Of a stretch of DNA of 64,000 nt, positions 44,801 to 59,800 are shown piece after piece. The stretch is from Marthasterias glacialis (lineage: Eukaryota > Echinodermata > Asteroidea > Forcipulatida > Asteriidae), in NCBI GenBank assembly GCA_911728455.2, contig OU452229.1, positions 2,237,001 to 2,301,000 of the forward strand, written 5' to 3'. The position numbers and the translations under genes are program-made. The first letter of the stretch is position 1, and each line of letters begins with the position of its first letter. Below the pieces are notes generated by a model, which worked only from the letters and a program-made list of their open reading frames with translations, was not told the origin of the DNA and ran no database searches.

Positions 44801-47800
44801 CTAGGGTCAAAACGTGAGGCCATTAACAATTTTGCACTTATTTGTTTGCGTAACTATTGATAGCATTGGACTGCCCAGGAGCCAAATGCGCCAAAATACT
44901 TACTTTTAACATCACTAAAGAATTAATGAGAGTCAAAGGACTTATTTACTTGGAAAGAACGTTTAGAATATTTTTGAAGAGGTAAAGTTAGTGTGCAAAA
45001 GACAAACCAAAACACTGAACACCGGTGTTGAATGTAACATTGATATGACCGTGACTGAAAGCATCTTACCCTTCAATACGAGGAAGTTCTTCTTCTATTT
45101 GCAGTTTGTACTTAGCTATACCAGTCCAAGGAGATGTCTTAGAATCTTCATTACTCGCTCTCTAAATAACAACACACTAATTGACATTATTATCAGGTAA
45201 ACAGCCATATTGGTCCTTTTCTTTTCATTTGCTGCAATCTATACCAGCTCACTTAAAGGGGCTGTGTCGTCACGATTATAGCTGGCCTGTGCATGGAAAG
45301 ATGAACTCTCACCAAAGACTGCACCCACGAGCGCCTGTGGTCAAATCACAAAGGGTGCCATCTTTGTCAAACGGAGATGCAACTGGGTTATACCATTTAC
45401 AGCTATACTCATGATGACACAGCCCCTTTAAATTGAACAGTTGAAGGTGTACCTTGTAAGTTTCATTTATAATTTGGCACACTGCATTGTTACAGTGACG
45501 AGCCTTTGTTACCGTTACCCTTTGTAGCCGTAATGAGCTCCGCAAACAATCACATGGGGTGCCGTGGCTGAGCTCCAGGCTGAGGGACCATGCTATTTAA
45601 TGAATTACATGTATTTGGATTTTTTTCATTGGGGGGGGGGGTGAACCGGGGGGGGGGGGGAACATGAAAATTAATCCACCATTTAGAAAATAATTAATAA
45701 CAAAAATTGGAATGAAATAAATAAAGCAACAAATAAAAGGGAGTTAGAGAGAGATCGTTGAAAGGAGCAGAGCTCCGAATAAACTTCATCATCAGATTAC
45801 CATATCAACCAATATCGGTGTCTTTCGTCAACTTCTTATTTGTGGTCACTCATTAAAGATGCCCGCTCGTCACCATTACCCGACGACTATTTCTGTGGCA
45901 CAAAACGGTCATGTACCCGTACCTAGTTAACGTACAACGCGTGCGCCGGTCAAAGGTGATCTTTCGTGGCACGAATTCGCTTGTCACGTGTCGACGAGCG
46001 GGCGTCTTTAATAATTCCGCACGGACCAACGAACCCAAGAAATATGAGAACCCCAGTTCAAATCTCTTCACTATGATAAGACATAACCTTGCCACTTTGC
46101 AGTGGAGTTGATATTTATTGGTCTGGCCACGGAGCAAAGGACAGAGAGGACCCACCTTATCAGCTGTGTACACCTGACCAGTGGATACCTCAATGTATTT
46201 CTTGGCATTCCTCCTTGCCGCTTCCTTTGCGCACTGGAGGCTCAGTGTGAGTACCCCTTCTTTGTACACCTGTTGAGAAAACATCAATAAGTCTCAACCT
46301 CTTTCCTTTTTTTGTTGGGGGATGAGAGGGGGGGGCTTAGGGTACTACAAGGTAATAAACACAAAATGTTATCAATTCCACCCTTGACGTTCTTTAAAGG
46401 GCGAGTCTCAGAAAAGAGTTTGTACTTTGACCTTTACCAAGACTCACTGTTCTGATTGGCTGGCTGGTTATAAAAACAGTAAGCCTTTTATTTGTTTACA
46501 CATAGTTTGAAGAGTTCCTAGGTGAGAACGAAATCGCATCATGAATTTACTGACGTGTCTGACTGTGCAGGATGTCAACAAAAATGTGTTAAGCACTGTA
46601 TACTCAGTACTTGCCCAAGTCCTGTGAAAAAAATCCACAGGCATATTCCTCAGGTGGGATTCGAACCCACGACCCCCGCCATTCTAGAGCAGATCTTACC
46701 AAGTAGACTACCAAGATTGCCCGGAAGCTAGAGGCAGTTCGAATCCTACTAGCAGCGGGTACTGCAACCATTACCTCATCATCAATTATAATCTATAAGA
46801 TTAATCTGATTTATGGAGCTCTGGTCGGTTCAGTTGCTTGCTAATTTGATACAGGCATCAAATTCTGGAAGCACACGAGAGGGATGACCCAACCAAATGC
46901 AGCCTAGACGGAGATAATTTTGTGCCCAGCTACATTTGTCAACTCAGGGACTATATAACTACTACAAGTCCTTGCGTGGGGCAGTGCTGCTTGGCCAGAA
47001 GAACATTGCTGCATCGCTTTAACAAGCGATGTCACTTAGCAGTGTGCACTTCACCAACCTTTCACCGGTCCAGCACGATCATTTACTTTAAAAAAAAATA
47101 TATAAACTAAAAAATGGTGAGGCGTTTAACAGCAGTATTTGTTCCATTGATAATGTGTTGTTTTGGGTACAAAAGTATAAACCCACAGCTGTTACCGGGG
47201 AGACCTTACAGTTTATACTTGGTTCCAGGTTGACGTTAGGGCCCTGTTTGGTTGCTCTAGAATAAGCCAGCTTTTATCTAGGAATCCAAATGTCAGGTTA
47301 TTTTGTTGGTAACTCCTAGGTGGGTTGCCTTTTTTTTTTGAAACAAGGCTATTCACCCGGTAGCTGATGATAAGGAGTGTTATTAGAGAGGGCATGTTGA
47401 CTTACTGCTTCCGCCCTGTCCTTAGTTAGGGACATGGGGGAAGGAAGGTTAGGATGGCCCATTCCAGCTGGTAGCTGCTGTTATGAGGAGTATAAATGTT
47501 CTATGCATTGATTTGCATATTATTTTGTTGAGGTCCCTGTGTGTTGTACCAAGTTGATTTAGTTTGCACATTATGTTTGGCACTGTAAGGTCAGCTCGCG
47601 TAGTACGGACAATGTTATATTACATATCCAACACTTGCTCATTGCTTTTGATAAATCATTTTGGATACCTGTGAAAACATCGATGTTCATATTACATCAG
47701 GGTTCTCCCAACGCACAGGCAAGCGTATCGGGCCGATACACACGAATTACGGGCCGGGACGCAGAAATTACGGCTGATACAAATTTTTTTTTTCTTTTTT

Positions 47801-50800
47801 TTTTACAGTTTTTTATATCAAATTCACAAAAAATCCTAACATAAAACCATTTTAAATGCTCCAGATTGCACAGTAGAGCTTTTCAAACCAAACATAAACA
47901 TTAAATAAAAAACATTCCAAGGACCTGCTACCAATTCAGCGTACTTCGGCCACATTTTCAAAATCTGCTCCACGGGAGTGTGATAATAAACCACGTCATA
48001 CTCCCAGTAGTCTATATTACACTTTGCGTATTTTGAGTGTCATGCATCACGAAAAGTGCAAAATAATGGTCTAAACTTTGCGAGTTGCACGTGCTGCTCT
48101 TCGTGAAAAAATGCTCAAAGTTGTATTATTTTCCAGTTGGATGGAAGATCAATTTGGTAGGCCTATCGCATGCGGCCTCGTGGGATATGGGATGCAGAAG
48201 CGCTATATTTTTCCGTGTTCCACTCGTGCTTGTGTGATAACTATGAGCGTAGTCACAAAGACCCTTCTTCTTAATATGCACATATAATTTGATCATAATA
48301 TATGAAGTTCACCGATGTTCAGCAAAGTCAAGGCAATTTGCAAGGCAGTTCGACATGCTAGATGTATAAAACACACTGTCCGAAGTGTACATAATGCAGT
48401 CACCATCTGGGAAATCAGTGCATGATTCACCTCTTTGTGTGTGTTGGATAGAGGGTCCATCTGTGTCCACACAGAGTGATCAGTATGACTGTACTATACA
48501 TGAAACAAGGGCACCTCTATTTGCACCGCAATTCCATCAAGATTACAGCAGTTATGACGGGATCAAAAAAAACAAACAAAAACGGCAACAAAAGAAGCAT
48601 TATGTGCTATGCACCACGTGCTTTGAGTTTCCTGGGCAGCATTATTCTCAAAGGTAATATAAAAAAAGGGAAGAAACTAATAAATACTGTGCCGTTTACA
48701 ATTAAAATGTCTTCAAACTGTTTGGTTATCGAGATGGCTACAACATTATTTTTAGGCAGTCACTCCTAGCAAAAGTTTTTTTTTCCTATAAATATGCTTA
48801 AAATTCTTTAGATATTAGTGTCATACATGTGTCTACATGTACATACGAGATCCCAAAACACAATTTCCTTGGAACAAACTGTTCCACCCACTTTACACCA
48901 ATGAAGTGTTAGATTAGAAATCAGTTCACTTTTGCAATAATGCTCCAGACCATGGAAGCACCCCATTTAAAATCTCAACTTTTGAGATCAAAAATTACCA
49001 CAATAAAATTTTACATTTCTCAAGCTTTTATGTAGTAATTGTGCCCCCCCCCCCAATTGATGTCCATGCCCCCACCACCCTCCCCGGGTGCACCCCCATT
49101 TGAAATGTGGATTTTTAAGATAAAAAATTACCTGAATAAAAATGTTACATTTTGTAAGCTTTTATGTAGAGATTTCAAAAACTATTTCTCTATTTATGTG
49201 CAGACATCGAATTTCTCTTTATCTCCATGTCAGATTATCTTACAAAAAGTAGTACACGGCATAACGAGAGCGCCGAAAAGGGGCTTGTGTAGGAAAAATG
49301 ATAAACTTTCATTGGCCAGAAGCGTCCCCCCAAGAAAAAGATGATGCACCCCCTTGTGTACCCTTTAATTTGACCCTAGTTTCGCAGCTGGCCAAGCTGG
49401 AGCCAGAGGCAATTAATGGTAGTTTCAAAAAGTGCCTCAGACTGTGACAGTCTATACAGGTCACATGACCAAGATGGCCACACCCTAAAGGTCACATGAC
49501 CAAGATGGCCACACCCTAAAGATCAATATGTGATTAACTAGATCTGACCTCATCTGTGCATCCGTACTTGGTCTGAGCGGCAAGGTTGACCACAACATCA
49601 AAGGAACTTTCATTGTCATCAAATACTTTAGATACAGAACCTGAAACAAGAAAAGATCAATTCATGATATTACCCCAAAATCTTGTTTATTAGCCACTTT
49701 TTGGGCATTAGGTTGTGTTTATGTTTGCATTTTGTTTGATGAGGTCGAATAAATAATAAATAGGAACAAAAAATATCTCCCAGGAAACAAATTTCTAAAT
49801 CATGCAGTGCATTAGGCAAGGTTTCTGAATCACTTATTCTTCACTTGTTCCAACAATTAGCGAAAAACAACCCAGAAAACCCAGCACTTGACATCTGTTT
49901 GAATGTAGTTGTAAACAGTTCTTCAAGTTTTTATCAAATCAACTTTTATATTTCTAATTATAAACAAACTAAATTCAAGTTTAAATAAATCCTTCTAAAT
50001 ATGGAATGCATCCCCAGCCATGAACACTTAATTTCTTTTCTCTATAACAAATTTCTTTTATATATAACATCATTGTCTGGTGAGATTTAACTTCGATATA
50101 CTCAACTTCTATTTCAACTTTCATAAGATAGTGATACCTACAGTCTACTCAGTTAACGTGAAGTATTAAAGGTCATCTAAAAGTCTCACAAGTCCTTAAA
50201 GCCCCAGCTCAACATTGGTAAGAAGAAAAACATAAATGTTCCCAGATTTACATATACCTTACACGGTATAAAGAAAATGATGGTAGACAACTTTCCTTGA
50301 AATATCTCTACCTGAAGTGATATCGCTTTTAAATAAAAAATGAAACAAGATCCAAAACTAGTTTTCGTCTCTGTGAGACGAAAACTCTGCCTATAGGAAT
50401 GCGTACAAAAGTGCTAAATGCATTTTCACCGTTTTCTCACAAATGACACAACGAAATGAGCTGGAATTTTCACGGGTTGGTTTTGTTACAAATATCTTGA
50501 TTTGTGCAAAGAATGGAAGCATTTACAGTCAGTTTACCAATGCTGAGCTGGGGATTTAAGGTCGAGTCCAAATCTGATTAGAATGGCATTTCAGGATTAA
50601 TGTTGGCAAAGGGTGTCATAGTGGATTTAGCCATCTTTAAAGTCAGGTTTATCACAGTAATTCATTCCTCCTTAGAACATACAGTGTGTCTGATATGGTT
50701 ATATCTGATGGGAATTCTCTACTTCTATTCAAGAAAGACATTATCATCTTTAAGATTTTTGAATACACAGGTGCAAGTCATGTCCAAATTATTGTGGAGG

Positions 50801-53800
50801 ATTAGTCACTTTTCATGTGACTCATTTTTTGGACTAGAGTTGAAGTCTATGGTTACCCCGCCATTACGCATACATCACCTACAATGTCAATCAACCTCTA
50901 CATGTACTTAGTTAATTTACTGCTTTTTGGTTAATGCAGACTTCAGAATTTTTCCGCATCGCGGTGAACACGGACGGCAAGGCGGAAATGAGTATAAGAA
51001 CACAGATTCGGTCAAATAGCACAGAATTTCACGTTTGAAACTACATAAGCTCAAACACAGACAGTCAGACACTTGAACCAAAATTCTCTGGGTAAATTAA
51101 TGACTTACATGTACAGAAACAATTGGTGCCAGGTTTATGCCAAATGCACTTTAGTTGTTAGTTTTGAAATCATGCTGTTAGTAATATTGCATATTTTTGT
51201 ATTATAATACACACTGGTGCTTAATGACTTGAAGCCCCAGCTCAACATTGGTAAGAAGAAAAACATAAATGTTCACAGGTTTACATATACCTTACACGGT
51301 ATAAAGATATTGATGGTAGAAAAATTTCCTTGGAAAAATCTGCCTGGAGTGTGATTGTTTTTAAATAATAAACAAAAGAAGATCCAAAATTAGTTTTTGT
51401 CTCAGTGAGGCAAAAAATCTATCTGTAGGAATGCGTACAAAAATGCTGCATGCATTTGTACTGTTTTCTCGCCAATGAAACAACGAAACGAGCTGAAACT
51501 TTCACAGGTTAGTTTGTATTACAAATATTTTGATTTGTGCAAAGAATGGAAGCATTTACAGACGGTTTACCAATGTTGAGCTGGGGCTTTAAAAGTGTCT
51601 GGGGTTCTTATCAGTTGATCAGGATACAATGCAAACAAGGTTTACACATCATTTCTCTCAAGAGTCTCAATTGGAAGTACTTCTCTTGTGAAGTTTGTTT
51701 CAGTGGACTGCACACCTTGTTATGATCGTCACCAGCAGTTGCGAAGCTTGTTCGCAACAGAGATGAAGCTAAATGGTATTATCCGTCTACAATGATTTGA
51801 ATGCTCAGTTAGCAGACGCCGTTTGGATCATGCTTGATGATAATTTACTGACAACTCCCCTTAGCAACCTGGTTTCAGTCGGGTGTATGAACTACCTGCA
51901 TAATTTTCCCTGATGACACATTTTCTCTGGAAGTGGTTTCAACTTAGCGCAAGCGTGTTGACAATTTCTGATCTCAAACTACAGCATGATATGAAATTGT
52001 CTTGCGAATTAGTCATAGCCCCCCATGATAGCACACAATTAGTTCTCCCACTTCCAAAAGCTTGATGGGTTTTTTGGCGTGGTTTTTTTTTTTGTACCAA
52101 CTGGCATCATCAATAGGCTGGTGTTGAAAACACGCAGTTTGTGTGACCCAGACATGCAATGGGAGCTACCTCAACACTCAACACACAGAAAGCAGACAAA
52201 TGACAATCATTCGTAAAATCATTCAACCATAACACTTCAGATCAGAGCCAACATGCCTTTAAATGTATTACATGTAGGTTTAAAGCTCCAGCTCAACATT
52301 GGTAAACCGACTGTAAATGCTTCCATTCTTTGCACAAACCAAGATATTTGTAATAAAACCAACCTGTGAAAATGTCAGCTCATTTCGTTGGTTGGTTTGC
52401 GAGAAAACGGTAAAAAAAAATTAAAAAATGCATTGAGCAAGTTTACCAATGTTGAGCTGGGGCTATACATATATGTAATGATTCCAGAATCCTAAGAAGT
52501 TGGTGTCTCATACAGCCTAATATCTGCTGATTTTCATGAAGCCCAAAGTTAGAAAAAAAATCTGCATTTTAAAGCCCCAGCTCAACATTGGTGAACTGAC
52601 TGTAAATGCTTCCATTCTTTGCACAAATCAAGATATTTGTAATAAAACCAACCTGTGAAAATGTCAGCTCAATTCGTTATTCCATTTGCAAGAAAACGGT
52701 AAAAAATGCATTCAGCATTTTTGTACGCATTCCTATAGGCAGTTTTCGTCTCACTGAGACAAAAATTAATTTTGGATCTTATTTCATTTATTATTAAAAA
52801 ACGATATCACTTCGGACAGAAATATTTCAAGGAAACTTTTCTACCATCATTATCTTGATACCATGTAAAGTACATGTAAATCTGTGAATATTTTATGTTT
52901 TTCTTCTTACCAATGTTGAGCTGGGGCTTTAAATCACTTGCAAGAATAAAATGTGTAAATATGATCTGACAACATATTTATTGTTACATCAAAATGGTGC
53001 ATGAAAGAAAGTGAACTTTTCAAAATGTTTGTTCATACAAATCTCTTTGTTCTCTTGGTAAAAAATTGATGCAATTTGTAACATTTTCCAATCAGGTTAA
53101 ATTTTTACAGTTTTTTTTTTATTTACGCTCTATAAAAAGTTCACAAGGTTTCCCTCGGACACGCTCTAAGTCTGATTGATTCATTTCATTTCATTTATTC
53201 ATTCTGGTTGTGAAGCCAAGGATTCTCAGAAAAGCAAACTTAATCTCTATACTAGCCAAGAACCCCATGGAGAGAAGACGAGGAAGGAAGTTTCAGTTAT
53301 AGATGTGGGAGGAAAACCCAAGGGAAAAAAAATCAGGTAGGGACTGAAAAACCCAATCCACATAGTGCCCCCGGCGGGATTCGAACCTGGGGGCCTAGAG
53401 GTGGAAGGCGAGGAAAGATACCACTTTGCCTACCTGCATGGAAGCATTAATAATTAGATGCAACTGAAGCGGAACATAAAACACCAGATCATGATGTGAA
53501 GGCTGCAACACGAATGCCTACAGTAGGCTGGTAGGTAAAACAGTTAATGGCTACAGCAATGTGTCATGAAGGTTCTACACCCATACAAGAAGCAATCATC
53601 GCAAGAAATGTAAATTGTTTGCTCTGTACACTTATTAACCTAATGACTGTTCAGTTTTCTATAAATAAGTTTGTTTTAGAAACAAAACTGGTTGAATGGG
53701 TCATGTTACTAATAACTGTTAAATCCATTGTTTGATATTAAATCTCATGCAAATGGCTCAAGCATGGTGTTTTGTTTAAATCAAGCCAGGAACAAATCAA

Positions 53801-56800
53801 TACCATCAGAATATTAAAACAACACTTTTTTTTTTGTATAGCATGACTTCAACAGATTCTTCGAGAAGGTTTTACATCTACACTGCATGTATTCCAATGT
53901 TTCGGATGTGAACTTTTCCGTGTAAATTTACATTGTTCACAGTTTGCATGAATAATTTGTGTTGGTGTACGGGCTCTGTACAATTTGTCTATTGGTTTGT
54001 TGGATGGTAAAGTCTGACGATTACTGATTCTCAGCAAGTTAGGAAAAGATTTGACCCATCCCCCCCCCCCCAAATCTGAGTAGTGGCTTGGGGGTGGGGC
54101 AGGTGGGGCAGATGGGGAGGGGGACTGTTCGAGTGAAGTATGATTTTATTGGTAGACACCAAGTTGAAAAGTCTCTTCACAATTTTTCTTGGTTTATTAC
54201 AATGGTTGGGCATTCAATTGTGAGGTTGAGAAGTTTGTTAGAGCGTTACAATTAATGCTAAATGGTAACTAGAAATTGCACCTTTTTATAATGACCTTTG
54301 CCTAATCGTGTCCGACGTGCAAAACTGGTTTATATTTAAATGACAATTTGACGGATTTCCTTGAAGCAGATACTGCACAAGGTATGACAGACTACTTGGA
54401 AAGCATATTATACATGTTGGTTAGTATTCATGTCCCAGATTGTCTTACCTTGTTGCATAGAAACAGACCTTTACACAAAGTACTTCTGGACTATAAGTGA
54501 TCATATGTAATGTAGTTTCCCCACGAGGAACTTGCCACATTTGTTATTTAGCCACTTAGCACCAGGGTTTCTGAATTTTTTTCCAAGCCAACTGTCGGGA
54601 TATATTTTCCGGAATGGATGGAATGGTTTGTTTTTTGATAGTATTGTTGACTAAACAAAGCAAATACAACAAAGATCCTCATAAAAAAAAGTACCGGGAT
54701 TTATTGTTCTCTTTGGAGAAAATATGAGATGCGTTCAGCGTGAATCGCAAAACCTTGGCCGTAAGCCACGGCCGATGATTTGCCCCATGGCTGGAATCTA
54801 TGCTGGAAACTGGTTCCCTCGGATTTGCCTCCTCATTGAGCCGAATACAATAATAAACAATGGTGGCAGCCTGTCAATCTCTCGTAATCCTCTTTGTATA
54901 ACAAAAGGACACAGGTTTGGAATCGGGGATTACACAATAACCTCCAGAAAAAGTGAGATTTTGGGCATAAATTCCAGTACCATGTGTCCCTCTTTGTCCC
55001 AGACAAACAAAGCGTTGCACGGTGAGTGCATGCACTGTGCACGCTCCACAATGGAATGTTCGGTCGTGTTTACGTCGGTATCCAAATTTTTTACACAATA
55101 GCGGGCGTTCACTTGATCCGATTTCTGACAGGGAAACTATTGGCGTGTATACACATCTTCTGGTGTTAACTGGTTAAAAATCTACATTCGACAAGCACTA
55201 TAGTAGCAATCATGTAAAGCGTCAGAACAAAGTTCACAATTTATGCCACACACTCATGCAAAATAAGGCCACTTGCCATGTGACTATAGAACACTACAAA
55301 TGGGAAGTTGTTAACACTATGCAATGCAAACTTTAGCTCAGGCTGCAAATTCACAACAGACCCTGCAAGTCCTGCGCGTATTTAAACACTCAAAGTGCAC
55401 AATTTTGTTTCCTTCACGTGATAAAGCAGCGTTCGTGAGAACCAACAGTTTCCAAAAAATGTTTGAATACAACATGAGACTTGCGTGGTCTATTTCCACA
55501 AACACACACTGGGACGTACAGTAATTGAGACCCAACCAGCAAGCTGGGTTCAAAACAAAAAGTCACACGATCAACACCAAGCAACATGTAAAGTTCTGCA
55601 ATCGGCCGTCAGTGGCATATCCAGAATTCAGCACCGAGAGGCAGGGGCGTCTCGCCTATTTTGCGCCCAAAATGTTTGTTTCCAAGGGTTGACTACGAAG
55701 TAAGGATACTTTCGGCATTTGACAAAACTTTAAAAAAAATGCGAGCTTGATAGACCACTGTCGCTGGCTGCAATTAATGCAAGGCAGAAGAAGATGCACA
55801 AACATGACCACTGCACATTCAAGGCTCTATGCTCATGCTACAATATGTATTTTGCTACATGAACAGAAAACAGCTGGCAATTTCATTTTTTTCATCGGGG
55901 AAAACTATTAATTTGGAGATACATTTTCAAATTACAAAATACATCAAGTTGTGGACTGTTTTAATGTAATTTTGGAGAACAGTTCATAAGGGGATAATTT
56001 TTTTTTTTTGCAAAAAATGATTTTGTTCTTGAGTCTTCACCCGATTAATAACAAAACTGCCAGTAACCGCACAATACATACATGTACAAGCCCTAAACTT
56101 CACAAGATATTATCTTTAGACTTAATCATACCCACGTTTTATTTTATTGAGGGATCGTGTGGTACAAAAACTGCAACTTAAGAACCTCTTCTCAATGAAA
56201 GATCATGTCAATGCAAACTACTCGTTTTTTTTTTTAAATTGAAACTGAAATTATAAATTGAGATTCCTTTCAACATTGTGCACGTATAAATTGCTGACAC
56301 ATTTTTGCTGTTTTCACTAAAAACGTATTAAGTTTACATTCACAAAAAAAAACTTTTGCCGATCTTATTAAAGTATGGGTAAATGTACAAAGTTTTCACC
56401 GATACATTTATTCATGTCAAATCCCTTTAACTGGCAAAGTGCGAACAATGGCCTCTAAAACTGTTCCTTGGCTATGCCTGGCTTTCCTTTACAATCTCAT
56501 TTCTGGGTCTTGAATTACCTTGCAGAAAACGACCCCGATAAAACGACCCCAATACTAGCAGGAAGAACTTCAATGAATTTGTCTTTTTTGCATAAGGAAG
56601 TTGAAAGCCTGTGTACATGAAAGTATTATTTACACGGAGAAAGAAGTATGGGAAATATTTTTAACCACCAAAAGTCCAGAACAGTTTCAAGAACAAACCT
56701 GCATTGATGAGGTTAGCAGAGACAAATTCAACTTTAGCAAATGATTCCTGTAGCAATAATAAAGGACACTTATCAAGTCATTATTAGACATCTTCGTGTG

Positions 56801-59800
56801 CCCGGAAAAAGGTCGTAAGGCTGTACGACCTTCTTTGGGACACACACAAAAAAACAACTTTTTGCCCCACAGCAGAAGGTCACAAGCAATAAAATGGCTC
56901 TTTTGAAAAAAATAGGGCACGACTGTCTCATAATTGTTGCTAGAATTACTCCTAAGACATTTTTTTTCCATTCCCATACAGAATTTAACTTTCCTGCAAT
57001 GACTTATAAATGGCAAAAAAAAAAGACCAAACTTTCACATTCAGTCTTCTTGAAACACAATTTTGGACAGTTATTGCTTACGACCTTTTGCCGGTCATAC
57101 TTTCATTACGACCTTCTTCTTGGCACATGACGACAATACTGTAACAATTAGTAGTAATCTCAGTTTAAAATACATCTAGTCTATAAAGTAAAGTCTGCTA
57201 CAATTACCAATTACCATGAAATCTACAAAACCTCCTTTTGAAATGCTTTCAGAAAATTAGAACTCAACATGCCCAATTTAAAAAGGTTGTCCTGCAAGTC
57301 AGCGTTTACAGTCATAAAAATTATGATCGGCACAGTCAAGCTAATGTGATTATGTTGTCTTCTAAAATCCAAAAGAAATTCAATTTTCAGAAGGAAGTTT
57401 TATATTTCTGTAACTCTAGAGGAAGGGAATAAATGTATTCTGAGGGGGGTATGAGATGAGGACGGAGAAAACCACACCCTGTTTGACGATTCTTTTTGTT
57501 TATGCGAGGACATGAGACGTACAATTCGTTCGTTCAAGGAAAATTTCAGGCCCACCAAAAAATTGTATTTAGTCTGAAAAGACATATTGTAAAGAGCATA
57601 ATCCACAGAGCAATGACCGATTGTCATTATCGAGAAAGAAATGCTGGTCTGTTGTATTCTTAAATTCTTGTTCATAGAGTGCCTCCATGTTGTTTAAAAA
57701 TCCGGCCACATCCGGGACATTATGACGTACAGACTGCACCTCAAAGAAAAAGTGTATGTGTACAGTGAGACATGTGGCAGTAGTATTGGGCCTAGACGCA
57801 ACTATCAGCATACATACTGCTCACTGTAGAAAGGTGCCTCACGATTGTGCTCAATCATTTCTCACGGTCAAAACACAAGCTCCCGTGTTTACTCTCACCT
57901 TCGACATATTTTTCTCCGCTTTTACGAAAGCCGATTATCAAAATTATGAAATCAGGGCCATCTCCGTACAATTTTGAACCAAGTTTTATGGACGAGGAGC
58001 TTCAAAACAGAAATAACGAGGGTTGTGATGAAATGTCTTTTGGATTATTGAGGATTGTAGCAGCAGACCCCCAAAATAAACTCATATTGGTTGAATTTGG
58101 AGACTTGAGCTTGTTTCTTACAAATAGAATCTAGGAGGATTGAATGAAAGGCTTTATGAAACATTAACAAAAACTAGCTACATAATATGACGATATAACC
58201 GGTTATTCCCTCAAGCAGTCGACTATGAATCACTGTGTCAGTGACATTTTCAATCTGACCCCAAGTTACCTTAGGATCTAGCAGTATTGTCCTGAATATT
58301 TTGTGTGTATGCATACAAGTCTGGCTACACACACTAGTTTAAGGAAAATAATGAAATGGCAAAAATATGCCACACAACAAGTAAAGAAGTGGTTCAGAAG
58401 TAAAATAGAACGTTTCAGTTCAAGATTTGTGCATCAATTAATCAAACTAGCATGTCAATTGGGAGAAAAAAAAATGTATTTCTATAAAAGCAGAAAAAAA
58501 GTGTTTCTGAGAAAGCAAAGGAATCCATTCTTGCTGCAGTGTTTATATCAAACAAATAACATTATAAATAGCTTTCAACAGAACAGCTTTCTTAAACTGA
58601 ATGAAAGCTTGGTATACAATGATCAACTTTCAAATACAGTAACCTACTCAACAATTTTAAAATGATAATAAATCATATTAAAAACCTTCTAGATATTATA
58701 AACCTTCCTAGGTGAGACGCTGATGACACACAAAATTTCACGTTTTCAAGTACGATTTTTTTTAAAGAACAATTAGTATATATCCAATGTTTTAGTTTCC
58801 GTAGAATAAAAGTAAAACCTACATGAAACAGGAGTAATCCTGAATGTACGAAAACACAATAAACAGTACCACTTTGCTGCTGTCATGTTAGTAGTTGTTT
58901 CCAATGGTTGCCTTAATCTGGTTAAAGAACCTCATGAAACTACTCAAAAGTGTTTCAACATCTGAATGGACATGCAGGCTCATACCGAAAATAATTTGAG
59001 TTGATTAGTATTATGAAGTTTTTAATTACCCTTGAACTTCAATTAAAATAAAAAAATTTAAAAAAGAAGTAACTTTTCCATCCATTTTTGAGGGAAATTT
59101 GAGGGTGATTTAAAAAAACAAACAACAACAATAAATGAATCCACTCAATTATTTTCGTGGAAAAAAACTGCAAGTGTGAGGAATGCAAAGTGGTACTCTT
59201 TACTGTGTTTCCTGTCGACAGCACAAAATTAATAACAGGCAGTCAAAAATGTGTGTCACATTTCCATGACAAAACACTGAACCTCCTCTTAGGATTAAGC
59301 ACAGATCTACATTATGGATGGGATTGGATTCAACGCCCCAGTTGTCTTTGGCGGGAACAGCCATATGGGTCCAAGATCTTAAAGGGTTAAAATCCGACTT
59401 TACAAAATAACTGTAGCTTTTTCACACCTGTCATTCAGACCAGATATGTTTCCCACTGTCTTGGATTGCAAGCCAACATCTTCTGACTTTTGACTTGGGT
59501 TGCAAACTATTTCATACTGCAGCCCCACATCCTAAGGAACAAGATTCCTAGTAATTTGCAATCTACTTCACTCCTCAATTCCCTTCCACATTGAGCCTTC
59601 AATTACTCAACTGTTAAGTTTCACGTTTATCGTTTGTCCTGGAGAGTTTACATTTCATAGGTGGATACATATAGACTTTTTAACCAGTTGACATCGGATG
59701 ACGTGAATACACGCAAATGTTTCCCCTGCCTGGAAACGGAAGCCATCTTAAGATGCAATTATATAATTTCGGACCACCGGACCAGAGATGCCCAGTCACT

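Noticed and set aside
54724-55101. 125-codon open frame inside the SDR intron
   Set aside because: It overlaps a dispersed repeat whose other copy (41080-41440) does not keep the frame, and no domain is visible.
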